DNA of 64,000 bases from Megalobrama amblycephala. Taxonomy: Eukaryota; Chordata; Actinopteri; Cypriniformes; Xenocyprididae. Below are positions 11,027-22,064 of this stretch, piece by piece. Position numbers and translations under genes: made by a program. The stretch spans positions 53,326,579-53,390,578 of the forward strand of contig NC_063045.1 in the NCBI RefSeq assembly GCF_018812025.1. Direction: 5' to 3'. The notes beneath the pieces are model-generated. The model made no database searches and had not been told where the DNA came from. It saw nothing but the letters and a program-made list of their open reading frames with translations. Every line of letters starts with the position of its first letter. Position 1 is the stretch's first letter.

Positions 11027-13094
11027 GCATTATTAGGATAAAATACTTTATCATATATTTATATATCTTAAGCCGTACTGTACAACATCTGTGTACGAAG
11101 TGTAATATGTGGTTGACTGTCATTTCAGCATGTTCCTACATTGATTTTGAGATGCTCTTAGAAATCAGATTTAAAACCACCCTCCAGTGATGGTTTGAAT
11201 CTGTGGACTTATTGATGTACTTTAAGCCTCATTGTTTTGAAAGAGCCGGTGAAGTCACGCGTTGTATGACCCATCTGCGGTACGGTCCTAATCAGTGCCA
11301 GGCCAGGTGTCGTGGATCTTTGAGTTTCAGCTCCTTCTGTCCTACTTCTCTCGCCTCATTTCATTTGGCAGCCAACAGGAAAATGTCTGTAGTCCTCCCG
11401 CTTTACACCAGCGATTACATAGACGTAGTAGGTTTGGCCTCGAGCCCAACCTGTGCTCATTCTGCTGCCGGTAACTTTGGACTCGCAGTATAAAAGCTAA
11501 AGCTAAATCGATTCCTAAGTGTACATGATTTAAATTAGTGTTCTTGTTCATTCTGAAATGTCACATTATGGAAGTAAATGTGTTGGGAACACCTTTACTG
11601 TTAACTTTAAGATCATTGAAGTGCTTTTAGACTAGGATTTTTTTTTTTTTTTTTAAATCTGAGTTCAGATCAGATATTTGCTACATATTTTGTTGTTATT
11701 GGCATATTTTGTTGCTTTGGCTTCCCACTTTTTATTTTTCTCTGTCTGATAGTTCTTGCTAGATTTTGACATTTTTCCAGCTAAATAACAACAAAATACC
11801 TCTTTTAGTTTTATTTTTTTGTTGGCATTGAAAACAGAACCTCATCTACGACTTTGCTGCTTCAATTTATGACCTTAATATTGCTTTCAGTATGGGTTTA
11901 GAGCGTTTCCAGATAGCTCTATTAAATACAGGCGTGCTACCTGATATGAAGGTCTGTCCAAATGTCTCTTGTATGCTTGTTGCTGTGGCAACTTGGACAC
12001 AGTCAATGCATTGTGGGTCTTTCAGGGGTCAATACTGACACCGTTGGTGTGTAGCTTTGTGTTAGACAATATCTCTGTTTCTATGCCTGCTCAGCAAAAA
12101 CACTTTGTTATCCCGCCAAAGCATGTGCCAGGGTGACATCGATTATAACCCCAACGCTGGGAGCTGGAGCGGGACAGATGAGTCACCTGTGTCTCAAAAA
12201 CACGCTGCGTAATCGCAGGCCAGCGGGTTTAATTAGCATGGGTGCTGCTAAGCTACCAGTCAAAGCCAATAAATGTAAGTCATGTTTAGCTATTAAAGCT
12301 AATAGCAGTAACGGTTTAGCCCCAGGGTTTAATTTGGAGCATAAATCCTATTTCAAAGCGAGAGAAAGCACGGCACTCACCTTTACAGAATCCAGCAATT
12401 ATATGGAATAAAGATTACAGTACACACATAAAATGACTGTAAAAGCGAGGTAAGCCCTAGAGCTCAGATAAGACATTGGAAACATGGCCAGAGACGGGCG
12501 GAGAGGTAGTTAGTGCTGTCTGTTATCACTAATTTAATACAATCAATGTCATTTAACCAAAAGCCACAGTATTAAATACTGCTAAATAAAAAATATTGCT
12601 AAACGAAATATTTATTTCTATATATATATATTCAAATATATTAATTAATTCTGGAGATGCTTGAGACTTTCACTTTCACTTTCAAATTCACGTGTCACGT
12701 GTACTCACGTGTACCCATTTTACAAGAAAAGATATTTGTCAATATCTTGGTTTCCATCCAAACGTGAAGCAAAGTTTGCAACAACAAAATTGCAAATGCA
12801 AATTAGGTGCGTTTTCATCAAGTTGTTCGAGCGGATGACTGTGGTATTGGTAACCTAGTAACCAACAGTAAATAAAACACCATCAGCGGAAACAGTTTAT
12901 TAGTCACATGGGTTTAATGTTAATGTTTAACGTTTCCATCTCCCATTATTGGCATTATCTATTTTTTTGCACTAGTCAAAAACCATCTCGAGCGAGCATA
13001 AAAATTTTTGTGAATTAAAGGGATTTTTTTTTTCTTGAAATTTGGTGTTTTGGTGTGATTCTTCAAAATGCGCATAAAAACGGTGATGGAATCA
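11027..13094. other. Unassigned intronic sequence
   Basis: I recognise no exon or clear repeat in this part of the msi2 intron. The ORFs at 11203-11493 and 12133-12411 show no recognisable domain, lack plausible splice context and are probably chance. Bases 12170-12420 are relatively GC-rich and non-repetitive. Confidence 0.4.
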
Positions 13095-13776
13095 TAGAGA
13101 CAGAGCACATTTAGGGCGACGACGACAATCCAACCGTCTCCATTGACTTTGTATTGCGTGAGGCTGCCTCCTTGTCATTTCTGACTTATAACAAAAAACA
13201 GAACAATGCCTTAAAGCTGCTGTGTGACAAGGTGTACAGCAAACAAGCTAAAAAAACCCAGAACTAAGTTTTTATAAGCTTCCGAACCGTAAAAGCCAGC
13301 CTTTAAGGAGACAAAAGTGGATACAGGCAATCAGACGTGAAGTATCAGCAGGAAGAATGGGTAAATTTTTTGGGATCCTGACACTCAGTAAGCCTACGTG
13401 TGCAGTAAACATTTAGTCACTGTTAAGTCAAATATCCAAATGTCAGTTTTATATATTATATTTCCTGTCGCTGATTACGTTACCCTCCAGTGGGCGTAGT
13501 TCTCATAGTAATATGACATGTCGTGCTCTGTCTCAATCTCCTGTATCCACTTTTTAGTCCTTAAACGCTTGTTAAAAACTCCTGGGTTTTTGGTTCTGGG
13601 GTTTTTTTTAGCTTGTTTGCTGTACACCTTGTCACATAGCAGCTTTTAGACGTTGTTCTGTTTTTTGTTATAAGTCAGAAATGACAAGGAGGCAGCCTCA
13701 CGCAATACAAAGTCAATGGAGACGCTCCCGGGTGGGCGTGGTTTTGCAGATTATGATGCGTGTCACTCTGTCTCTA
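13095..13776. mobile_element. Palindromic element with a THAP-like fragment in both arms
   Basis: The ends are inverted (tagagacagag at 13095; ctctgtctcta ending 13776). The arms of about 230 bp match over the blocks around gtctccattgactttgtatt, aaggaggcagcctcacgcaa and gctgtacaccttgtcaca. On the plus strand the left arm encodes the start of a THAP zinc-finger: CCVTRCTANK near 13218, then after a one-base frame change FYKLPNRKSQPLRRQKWIQA near 13270 and IRRE. The right arm carries the same sequence inverted, in poorer condition. The central loop includes gtcgctgattacgttaccctcc, also found in the loop of the palindrome at 28993-29910. THAP domains are used by P, Kolobok and ISL2EU-type transposases; which one this derives from is not clear. 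Confidence 0.7.
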
Positions 13777-14690
13777 TAGCTACTGACCCCTAGGATCTGT
13801 TGCACCCCAAATCCTCCGCCATCGTCTTGTCAGTCGTCTCTCCTTACTCTCATCGTGTAATAAGTGAAACCTGACTCCTGCTGCATTGTGCTGCGACTCT
13901 GCAGCTTTTGCTGTATGGAGCAGAGCAGACGCTTTCAGATTATAATTGTAGCGTCCGTTGTCCAACTTTTTATTTGGTTTTTATTTCTATAAAAAAAGCA
14001 AAAGACAGTGGGGGCGGTAGCCGAGTAATGTGATCGGTGTAAGGCTGAACACCGTGTAACACAGACTGCCGCAGCAAGCCTACATCATACACGTGCATCT
14101 CTTTCTCTGGTTTACACCTGTGGTGACTGCAGTCACTGATGTTCAATTGTTGGAGGACTCTCCTTTAACTCCAGCTGTATTTTGTCACTGTGAAGAGAGA
14201 TGTAGGAAATGAGCAGTCACAAAAGAAGCTCGATCATTACATGCATGTTCACACTCGCTTGAAATCTCAGTTCACGGCGTGCTCAGCACAGCAGGAAAGC
14301 CTGCATTTCTCCCTGCCTGTCCTTCGATCAGACCAGGCTGCTTGCTGTTTTGCATGAATGTTTTGGGCGTTTTTTAATCTATATGCTGTCCACCTGTGAA
14401 GGCCGTTCATACAGGACATTTTTGTATTTAAAAAGCGAACAAGTGGACAGAATGCAGGTGTCTTAAAAATACAGCACTCATGGAAAATCCCTTGCAATTA
14501 TCAAATACATCCATGTAGTTTGGATAGTCCACAATTAAACAATTAAATAAATAAAAAAATAAAAACAGCACAAGCCATGCAAGAACTTCTCAACTCCTCG
14601 CTGAAGATGTTTTTTAGCTTTAACATTATTTACATTATTTATTTAATAATGAACATTATTCAACACCGTGTTCATACCAGACAAGTTATG
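13777..14690. other. Unassigned intronic sequence
   Basis: I see no exon. The sequence is mixed with no clear repeat ends. The short ORFs here (for example 14267-14497 on the minus strand) lack recognisable domains. Confidence 0.35.
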
Positions 14691-14699
14691 TGTCATGTA

Positions 14700-15097
14700 C
14701 ACTACAGTTTTCTGTTTTTAAATTTGAATATATTTTAAAATGTAATTTATTTCTGTGATGGCAAAACTGAATTTTCAGCATCATTACTCCAGTATTTAGT
14801 TTTTACATTAACGTTCAGAAATTCTTCTAATATTCTGATTTGGTGCTGAAGAGACATTTCTTATTATTGTCAATGTTGAAAACAGTTTTTGCTGCTTAAT
14901 AATTTTGTGGAAACTGTGATACACTTTTAAATATTCTTTGAATACAAAGTTCAAAAGCATTTATTTTAAATAGAATTTTTTTTACTTTCACTTTTGATAA
15001 ATTGAATGCATCTTTCCTGAATAAAAGTATTATTTTCTTAAAAAAAAAATAAAATAAAAAATTTACTGGCCCCAGACTTTTGAACGGTAGTGTATAT
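14700..15097. mobile_element. Dispersed DNA repeat, one arm (family of 57218-58162)
   Basis: The motifs cctgtgatggcaaarctgaattttcagcatcattactccagt and ttctaatattctgatttggt match the arms of the foldback element at 57218-58162, and the end ...ccccagacttttgaacggtagtgta matches its inner sequence near 57725. It is one arm only, so a truncated or non-palindromic relative. Confidence 0.8.
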
Positions 15098-15199
15098 ATT
15101 CTTTCCCATGGTTCTCTCTGGTGGAAGCGGTGTCTGCTGTGTCTAGTGACTGAAATCATAAATCTGATGTGCGTGTGTGTGTGTGTGTGTCCCGTCCAG

Positions 15200-15354
15200 G
15201 TGCTAACCCTCCTCGGCCTGGAGGTTTTCCCGGTGCAAACAGTCCTGGACCTGTGGCAGACCTGTACGGCCCCAGCAGTCAGGACTCAGCTGTGGGAAAT
15301 TACATCAGTGCTGCCAGCCCCCAGCCGGGCTCCGGGTTCAATCACAGTATCGCA
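15200..15354 (+). CDS. msi2: msi2 coding exon, penultimate coding
   Basis: The 155-nt exon encodes (G)[39 protein letters not shown] and [12 protein letters not shown], which is the conserved C-terminal segment of Musashi-2; the mammalian form differs only by a few residues such as FGHGIA for FNHSIA. The acceptor is cccgtccag/gtgct and the donor atcgca/gtgagt. The first codon is split with the preceding exon (phase 1) and the exon ends in phase 0, exactly meeting GPLIATAFTNGYH in the exon at 21153. The GT microsatellite right before the acceptor is unusual and could affect splicing efficiency. This segment lies in the disordered tail after the two RRMs. Confidence 0.96.
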
Positions 15355-16506
15355 GTGAGTAGAGCTCTCTTTCACTCAAGAGATCCAAAAGTACAAGGAA
15401 AGTTCTCACTTTTTGTCTTTTGTCCATCATAGTTTATAATTATATTCAGCCTCCAACTGAGAAATAAGAGTCTGATTGGCTGTTCCCTTCGTCATGACTC
15501 ACTTTTTGTGGCGAGGGCTTGATTGTCAGCGCAGCAATTTAGAAACGCAGCGCTAGAAAAAAGAAAAACAGAATATCAGAGGAATTAGTTCCATTCCACA
15601 TGTTCAAAAATACCCCAATGAGTCACGAGTCTCCGTTAGACTGACACTTCTCGTCTCGCTGATGTTTTGTTTGGGGAATAAAAGCATCACAAACAGTTTA
15701 GAGGAAGCGAAAAGCTGCCATGGTTGGAAATGAGCAAATTGTCAAAAATCAGATGTCCCTGTAACTAGCAGATGCTCTTGACACCGTCTCCAAACAAAAG
15801 CCCCTGCGTTGCACAAAAACTTGCTTTAATTGGCTTTTGTCGGGGAGCGCACGGATTCTGTCTGCAGATGTCACGGACGTCAGGTTGCGGCGCGGTGTCA
15901 GCGCGGATCTCAATTTGAAGAAGAAAGCATTTATAATGAGGTGCCAAATTGAAATTAAATTATTCACCCTGTTCTCACAAATCAGTTTCTTAACCATCTG
16001 AAGCACATGTTTTGATTTATGCAAGTGTTTGCAGCAGATTTCTGCTGTTTTGTTGCTTGTGGGTGATCTGCTTTGAGGCCTGTTTTCATCTGCTGTATAT
16101 GAAAGGTAAAGAATGTTAGAGATGTACTGTAATTGGTGGATTAGTTGAAAATTCTGTCATTATTTACTCGTCATGCTGTTCCAAACCTTGATAATGTTCT
16201 TACTTGGAAGCTCTTGAAAAATCACCATAATAGTAGTGCTCCATACAACTGGCATGGTATATCAAAGTCTTCCGAAATCAAAATACTTTGAGCCAGTAAT
16301 GACAAGGAGTAATTTATGAACTGGTGAGATTTTCCCATCAGAATAGAAATGATGTTGCCCAGTGCAGTGCTTTTCAGTCCTGGTCCTGGGGACTTTTGTA
16401 TGTCTCTCTTATCTGACGCTCTTATTTCAGTTCATGGTCTGCGTTTGAGTCCACTCATGAACTTTGCTAAGCACTTCCCTTCGGGGGAATCCCCGCCGCC
16501 ATTTTG

Positions 16507-16543
<37 letters not shown>

Positions 16544-16969
16544 AAGTGGACGTGGGAAGTTTTGTTGGACGGACCCAAGGGAGCAGGTCTACTCATATGT
16601 TCACTTCAGGCAGATCCCTAGACCACAATGCAACATGATTGTGACGTCACAACAGCATAGAGCTGCACGATTCTGGATTATTATTATTTTTTTGTTTTTA
16701 ATAAATTGAGATCACATTTCTCCCACAATTCTGAATTGACAACTAAACAAAATAAGGTCATTTACTAGTTTTAATAAATGATTCAATGACTTGTTTCATT
16801 ACTGGGTGAATAAGTGTTTTTTTGAACAAATCTCTTGAATTAATGATTTAATGGCAAATTAAAAAAAAAAAAAAAAGACATTCTGCCATTTCTTTATCCT
16901 TGCTGTGCAGCTGAGTTTTATGGGTAATGTTTATGAGTAAAGCTGAGTAATGTCTGCACCAAAGAGGCA

Positions 16970-17687
16970 TTAAAGGATTAGCCCACTTTCAAATAATATT
17001 TTCCTGATAATTTACTCACCTCCATGTCATCCAAGATGTTCATGTCTTTCATTCTTCAGTCGAAAAGAAATTAAGGTTTTTGAGGAAAACATTCCAGGAT
17101 TATTCTCCTTATAGTGGACTTCAGTGGCCTCCAAAAGGTCAAAATGACAGTTTCAGTGCAGCTTCAAAGGGCTTTAAATGATACCAGACGAGGAATAAGG
17201 GTCTTATCTAGCGAAACAATCAGTCATTTTCGAAAAAAATACAACTGTATATGATTTATAAACACACATGATTGCCTTGCACGTGCTTCCGCTTTACGTA
17301 TTCTTCAAAAAGCTTACGCTGTACTTCCTACGCCTTCCCTATTCTACTTACAGAAAAAAACGGAACTGGCGCCGCATTCATTCTGTAAGTAGAATAGGGA
17401 AGGCGTAGGACATACAGCGTAAGCTTTTTGAAGAATATGGAAAGCGGAAGCACATGCAAGGTGATCATTTGTGTTTATAAAGCATATACAGTTGTATTTT
17501 TTTCAAAAATGACTTCAACCGTTTGGAGGTCATTTAAGTCCATTATAAGGAGAATAATCCTGGAATGTTTTCATCAAAAACCTTAATTTCTTTTCAACTG
17601 AAGAAAGAAGGACATGAACATCTTGGATGACATGGGGGTGAGTAAATTATCAGGAAAAATTTATTTGAAAGTGGACTAATCCTTTAA
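16970..17687. mobile_element. Foldback MITE with TTAA ends
   Basis: TTAA lies at both edges (16970-16973 and 17684-17687). The left arm (aggattagcccactttcaaa, tttactcacctccatgtcat, ... ggcgtaggacatacagcgta inverted) and the right arm are near-complete reverse complements over about 340 bp each, meeting at a short centre near 17350-17390 (acggaactggcgccgcattc). It has no coding capacity. The TTAA target is shared by piggyBac and Kolobok elements, so it is probably moved by one of those. Confidence 0.9.
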
Positions 17688-17894
17688 CATTTTGTGTTTT
17701 GGGATGTACTATTGAACAAAAGGCATAACATCTGAGTCACTGAGCGCATCATGGTTAAATTTCCTTTTTGAAGGAAATGTCCTGAAGAAAGTAGGTAAAC
17801 GAGTTTCCTAGTAAAAAAAATTGCACATGAATGCCCTTTCTTTTTTTGGTGCTTGAGATTGTCCTGTTTTGTTGTTTCCGGTATGCCGGAGCAT

Positions 17895-18132
17895 GAGTTC
17901 TTTAAACTCCGCCCTCTTCTGGAAAGGGGGCTGGGAGAAACAGCTCATTTGCATTTAAAGGGACACACTCAAAAATGGAGCGTTTTTGCTCACACCCAAA
18001 AAGTGGCCATTTTAAAATGCTATAATAAATTATTTGTGCGGTATTTTGTAGTAAAACTTCACGTACACACTCTGGGGACACCAGAGACTTATTTTATATC
18101 TTGTAAAAAGGGGCATAATAGGTCCCCTTTAA
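17895..18132 (-). mobile_element. TTAA MITE ending ggcataataggtcccctttaa
   Basis: The right end ...aggggcataataggtcccc followed by TTAA (18129-18132) and the inner motifs cactctggggacaccagaga, cttattttatatcttgtaaa and actccgccctcttctggaaa mark a dispersed fish MITE. Its left end is truncated or unrecognised. Confidence 0.75.
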
Positions 18133-18397
18133 CAGTTAAGCGTGCAGATCTACAACAGCAACTCACGTGGTGGGCTCCATAGGAGACTCCAAGGGATGAA
18201 GGGCTTAGGGCGTTCCATTTAAACCCATTGCAAGGGTTCCACCAGTAGTGGGCACTCATGCAACTCATGAACGAGACTTAAGCAGCCATTCAGCTCTCAC
18301 CTAATGAGCTGATGATCTGAATCAGGTGTGTTAAATAAGGGAGACATACAAAATGTGCAGAGATGTGGATCCCCAGGACCACGATTGAAAACCACTG

Positions 18398-18520
18398 GCC
18401 TAATGGTTAAAGTACTTGGCTGTTAATTAAAAGGTTTGATTCTACAAACCTGATTTGTATCACTATAGGGCCCTTGAGCAAGACATTTATGTTTAGAGAG
18501 AGCCTTTGCAATAAGCAAGT
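18398..18520 (+). mobile_element. tRNA-derived SINE, worn
   Basis: Bases 18398-18460 have a tRNA-like head: a box-A-like stretch gcctaatggttaaagtactt and a box-B-like stretch aaggtttgattct, followed by a tail with gggcccttgagcaagacatt, the core typical of fish HE1/V-type SINEs. The box B departs from the GGTTCGANTCC consensus by several bases, so it is unlikely to be transcribed now. It abuts the right end of the hAT-like element. Confidence 0.65.
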
Positions 18521-19582
18521 CACTTTGAATGGAAAAAGTCCTTAAATGCTTAAATTGGTTGCTAATTTAGAAGAATTGCAAATAAACAACTGTTTATTGT
18601 GTATAAAGACAATTCACTGGTGGCAGGAATATTAACTGCTGGTTAGAAACTGAAGTGAGCAGAAACTTGGATCTTTTTTTCTTCATTTCTGCCTCCTGGC
18701 ATCTAAATAAAACATGCCACTGAATGAATTCATAACTTTATTCATCGGCATTAGTGTTTTTCTGAGCGAGAGCGTTTTGTGATATGTGATTAATTCCAAA
18801 TTTAGTGTGCGTTCCTTCAGCTGGACTGATAGATGTGTGTGTGTGAGTAGTTCTTGATGTCTCCGTGCAGAACATTAACACGGGAAATGACGCAGAACTA
18901 AAATGCTCGTCTCCATTTATTTTTCTGACACGTGTCACCAGTTCACCTCCTACTGGAACCCCCCCCCCCCCCCATCTCTCTCTCTCTCTCACTCAAACTA
19001 GTAGTATTAACACACATCACAGACAAAAAAAGTTTCATTACCCACAATTCTTCAAATGAGGAAGCCTGGTAGAAAAGCCAATATAAACTTAAGAAAGCCT
19101 TTCCTTCCTGCCCTCTAAAGCAGCGGGTGTGAGACTGACTTTGATTTATTCGTATGGATTAGACAGATCCGCTCCTGCCATGCACACAATAGTCTGATGA
19201 CAGGCCCGATAAGCGGCTGTGTTTCTCAGAAAGGCTTGTTGACAGGTTGCCGTTTTGCCCTCTAAATCAGCCGTGTGGGTTTGTAAGTTCACAAATGCAG
19301 ACTGACAATGGGCAGGATTTGTTTATTCAGGACTGATCAGCTCCACGGAAGAGAAATCATGGCAAATATGTTTTCTTATTGAATTTTCCTTATGTTTGGA
19401 GGCCTCCGAGTTACTCTGATGTGGATTGTAGCAGCTTTATTTAGTAGCATAAAAGAAATGACACTATTAAAAAGCAAGAATTTGAGTGAACAGCTCCTGA
19501 TGTTTGGCTATATGGGGCCCGAATATCCCTAAACACATCTCCTGGATGAGGGGGATCTGTGGAAAACAAAATATTTATAAAA

Positions 19583-19905
19583 TTAAACGGTTAGTTCACC
19601 CCAAAATTAAAATTATCCCATAATTTACTCACCCTCAAGCCATCCTAGGTGTATATGACTTTCTTCTTTCAGTCAAACACAATCAGAGTTATATTCAAAA
19701 TATTCTGGCTCTTCCAAGCTTTATAATAGGAGTGAATAGTAACTGATATTTTGAAGCCCAAAAAAAGCACATACATCCATCATAAAAGTAATCCATATGC
19801 CTCCAGGGGGCTAATAAAGGAGAAGAAAGTTATATACACATAGTATGGCTTGAGTGTGAATAAATTATGGGATAATTTTCATTTTTGTGTGAATTAACCC
19901 TTTAA
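19583..19905. mobile_element. TTAA-type foldback MITE
   Basis: TTAA lies at 19583-19586 and 19902-19905. The left arm (cggttagttcaccccaaaat, ataatttactcaccctcaag) pairs with the right arm (taaattatgggataattttc, atttttgtgtgaattaaccc). It is about 320 bp and non-coding. Confidence 0.85.
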
Positions 19906-20044
19906 AAAAATATTTTTAATAGTATTATTATGCTTTTTCAAATATTACCTTTCATGCAGTGTGTAATATAGCTGTTTGTGAATGTACTAAAAGGTCTGAA
20001 AAGTTTTAAAGATCAAACTGCACAACAAATAAAGTTATTGTCTC

Positions 20045-20720
20045 CTAAAAGAAAGAATAGATTCCGAACTGCCGAAACGAGTCGTCAGTAATTCAAGTCT
20101 CACTTCATGCTACATAACTACGTAACAATGAACAAATCTGCGTAATGCCAGTCTATGGTCTTCACTGCCACCCACGAACAACTTCTGCTTTGCCCCACCC
20201 TCAAACAACTGTAGTTGTAGCTGAGGCCTGGAAGAGTTTGGTTCGTGTTGTCGACATGTTGAGAAGATGCTGTTTTCTGCACTGCAAATCCACTTTGCAT
20301 GCACTTCCAAAGAGAAGTCTCGCTGGATTTGATACAGAAAAAAATTACGCCATTTGTTACTGTTCGTGTCATTGTGTATCAAGTGCTGAGGAAGCCTCCG
20401 GAGCTGAAATTCTGATATGGTAAAAGGCGTTACATTTCTGACAAGCTGTAAGCGGTAGACCAATCACAACAAACTGGGCCATCTGACCAATCAGAGCAGA
20501 GGAAGCTCTCGCAAAGGAGGGTTTTAGAGAGACAGAATCTTCGAACAAACCGTTTTCAGACTCTTTGAGAAATGAAGTGATGTGCAATGTATATTATGAG
20601 AAAATTAAACACTTTTTTGACCTTGGATGCATGTAAACTGTAAACCTCTTGTAGGAGACCTCCAAAACAAAATTAGAAACCTTTTAAAATGCCATAATTG
20701 AAAACGAATGGTAATGTTGA
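20045..20720 (+). mobile_element. Repeat carrying the start of a THAP domain
   Basis: The interior encodes, from about 20256 on the plus strand, MLRRCCFLHCKSTLHALPK, which fits the N-terminal C-x(2-4)-C zinc ligands and the following LP(K) of a THAP DNA-binding domain, then decays. Short inverted motifs gtctcct (20040) and aggagac (20655) flank it. Similar sequences are common fish transposon relics. The ends are not well defined. Confidence 0.55.
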
Positions 20721-21152
20721 TAGTGAACAAATCATTTTTATGATGCTCATTAAATCAGTTCAAATCTGTTAGTCTTTTTAAAAATCAAATTTGAAATTAC
20801 TCTAAAAGACATGTAAATTCATTTGTTGATTGATGTTCAGGTTAGACTGCCAGGGACCCTAAACATCTGCTGGTGCCACACTAGCCACGCTTTTCACTTC
20901 ATCAGGACGTCTGCTCTCAATGACACTCAGATCACAGCTTTCATTGGCACTTTTTATCAGTATCATTTGAGAATAAATGTTCTCTTAAAGTGAAGTTCTT
21001 GATTCTGTACATGAGAGAAGAATGAATCTCAGACAGTTCATAAAAGAGAAATGTGTGAATTATTCTGTCTGGCTCTGTCAGTGTGTTAGAATCACTGTTT
21101 TCACACTGCATCGATGATTCTGCTCAACATCTTACACATTGTCTGCTTTCAG
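20720..21152. other. Intronic sequence before the last msi2 coding exon
   Basis: There is no repeat or ORF of note. It ends with a strong polypyrimidine tract and acceptor (cacattgtctgctttcag). Confidence 0.5.
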
Positions 21153-21194
21153 GGTCCTTTGATCGCCACAGCATTTACAAACGGATACCACTGA
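21153..21194 (+). CDS. msi2: msi2 last coding exon, C-terminus and stop
   Basis: The exon encodes GPLIATAFTNGYH followed by TGA at 21192-21194. This is the invariant C-terminus of vertebrate Musashi-2, so both identity and frame are firm. The acceptor is ctgctttcag/ggtcct, and phase 0 matches the donor at 15354. The exon continues into 3'UTR (cgcttaagtgaagatgcggc ...) and seems to end at 21230 with a donor (attgaag/gtatgc). Confidence 0.97.
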   Translation, partial: GPLIATAFTNGYH

Positions 21195-21230
21195 ACGCTT
21201 AAGTGAAGATGCGGCACCGACTCATTGAAG

Positions 21231-21348
21231 GTATGCACTTTTTTCCATTCATAGTCTCAACAAGAATGATTTAAAACACACTTTTAAGGTAACAAGTGTT
21301 TGTGGTTTTCCTGTTCTATATTGTGTCTCATCTGTTGTGAATCACCAG
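21231..21348 (+). other. msi2: Probable 3'UTR intron of msi2
   Basis: It starts gtatgcactt and ends tgttgtgaatcaccag, 118 bp, a usual size for small teleost introns. The stop codon is 36 nt upstream of the junction, inside the 50-55 nt limit, so nonsense-mediated decay should not be triggered. Confidence 0.55.
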
Positions 21349-21471
21349 AGTTCGCCTGGAGGCCCTGGGAAAATGGCCGGAGTCTCCGATTGGTTCATGT
21401 ACAGTTGATGTCATAAAGACTTCAAGCACTACAGGTTCTGATTGGTGAAAGGACAAGGGGGGGTGGAACCA

Positions 21472-21477
21472 AATAAA
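21472..21477 (+). promoter_or_regulatory. Proximal poly(A) signal AATAAA
   Basis: AATAAA is 278 bases downstream of the stop codon, within the UTR. No strong GT-rich element follows directly, so it would be a minor proximal site. Confidence 0.3.
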
Positions 21478-22056
21478 GAGGACAAGAAAAATGCGATCAT
21501 CTCAGAAAACAAAACATCACAACTGCTGTTAACAGTAATCCAGCCCTCCTGTCACTGCAGGACTCCATTTTTATTTTCTTCTTTTCCCTTTCTGTATGCT
21601 TTTTAAATGACTTTGGCTTTTAGAGAAACATACTTAGATGAGTGAATTATTCAGTTGCGTATGTCACGAATCTTTTAAGTTTTTTTCGCTCATTTTAAGT
21701 GTTCACAAGTGTTGTCGGAATCAGTTTTGGTGCCAGTTACATTTTTCTTTGCACACTTGGACAGACGCCACGCTGAAAGACACCATGTCATTCATCTATT
21801 GGAGAAAAAAAAAAAGAAAATGACTTAAATCTTAGTAGCTGTTTTTAATTGTTAAGTCTCATTGTTGATCATAATGACCTATTTTTGGGCAATACAGAGG
21901 GAGAGGACTCCAATATTTTTATGGTCCTTTTTATATATATCTATATCTATCTATCTGTGTTGTTGTTGGTGTCATTTAGAAAAAAATGTATACTGTAACA
22001 TTTTTGTTTTCAAATGAAAACATGGTGGTTTCAAATATAAGAGAAAGAAATGTAAC

Positions 22057-22064
22057 TGTAAATA
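22057..22064 (+). promoter_or_regulatory. Pumilio-type element TGTAAATA in msi2 3'UTR
   Basis: The octamer TGTAAATA matches the Pumilio consensus UGUANAUA exactly. It lies in the presumed 3'UTR; function is inferred only. Confidence 0.35.

Larger units (their letters stand above)
10596..15199 (+). other. msi2: msi2 intron, phase 1
   Basis: This 4604-bp intron runs from donor gtgtgt at 10596 to acceptor gtcccgtccag at 15199, where a GT microsatellite (about 15168-15190) abuts the polypyrimidine tract. It contains MITE copies at 10826-11026 and 13095-13776 and a repeat arm at 14700-15097. I looked for the alanine-rich exon seen in other Musashi-2 genes and did not find it here. Confidence 0.85.
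16365..18397. mobile_element. Composite hAT-like element with inner insertions
   Basis: The left end reads cagtgcttttcagtcctggt cctggggactt from 16365, and the right end is its inverted counterpart ...atccccaggaccacgattga aaaccactg ending at 18397. Both ends continue with matching subterminal sequence (tgtatgtctctcttat / ataagggagacataca). The flanking octamers gcccagtg (16357-16364) and gcctaatg (18398-18405) agree at 6 of 8 bases, compatible with a worn hAT 8-bp target duplication. No transposase is visible. Inside sit a TG microsatellite (16507-16542), a complete foldback MITE (16970-17687) and a second MITE (17895-18132). Confidence 0.65.
15355..21152 (+). other. msi2: msi2 intron, phase 0
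   Basis: This 5798-bp intron has donor gtgagt at 15355 and acceptor tctgctttcag at 21152. It hosts a composite hAT-like element (16365-18397), a SINE (18398-18520), a MITE (19583-19905) and a THAP-bearing repeat (20045-20720). The parts 15360-16360 and 18520-19580 hold nothing I can name apart from a short MITE-arm fragment near 16147-16200, a C run (18960-18973) and a TC run (18974-18991). Confidence 0.88.
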
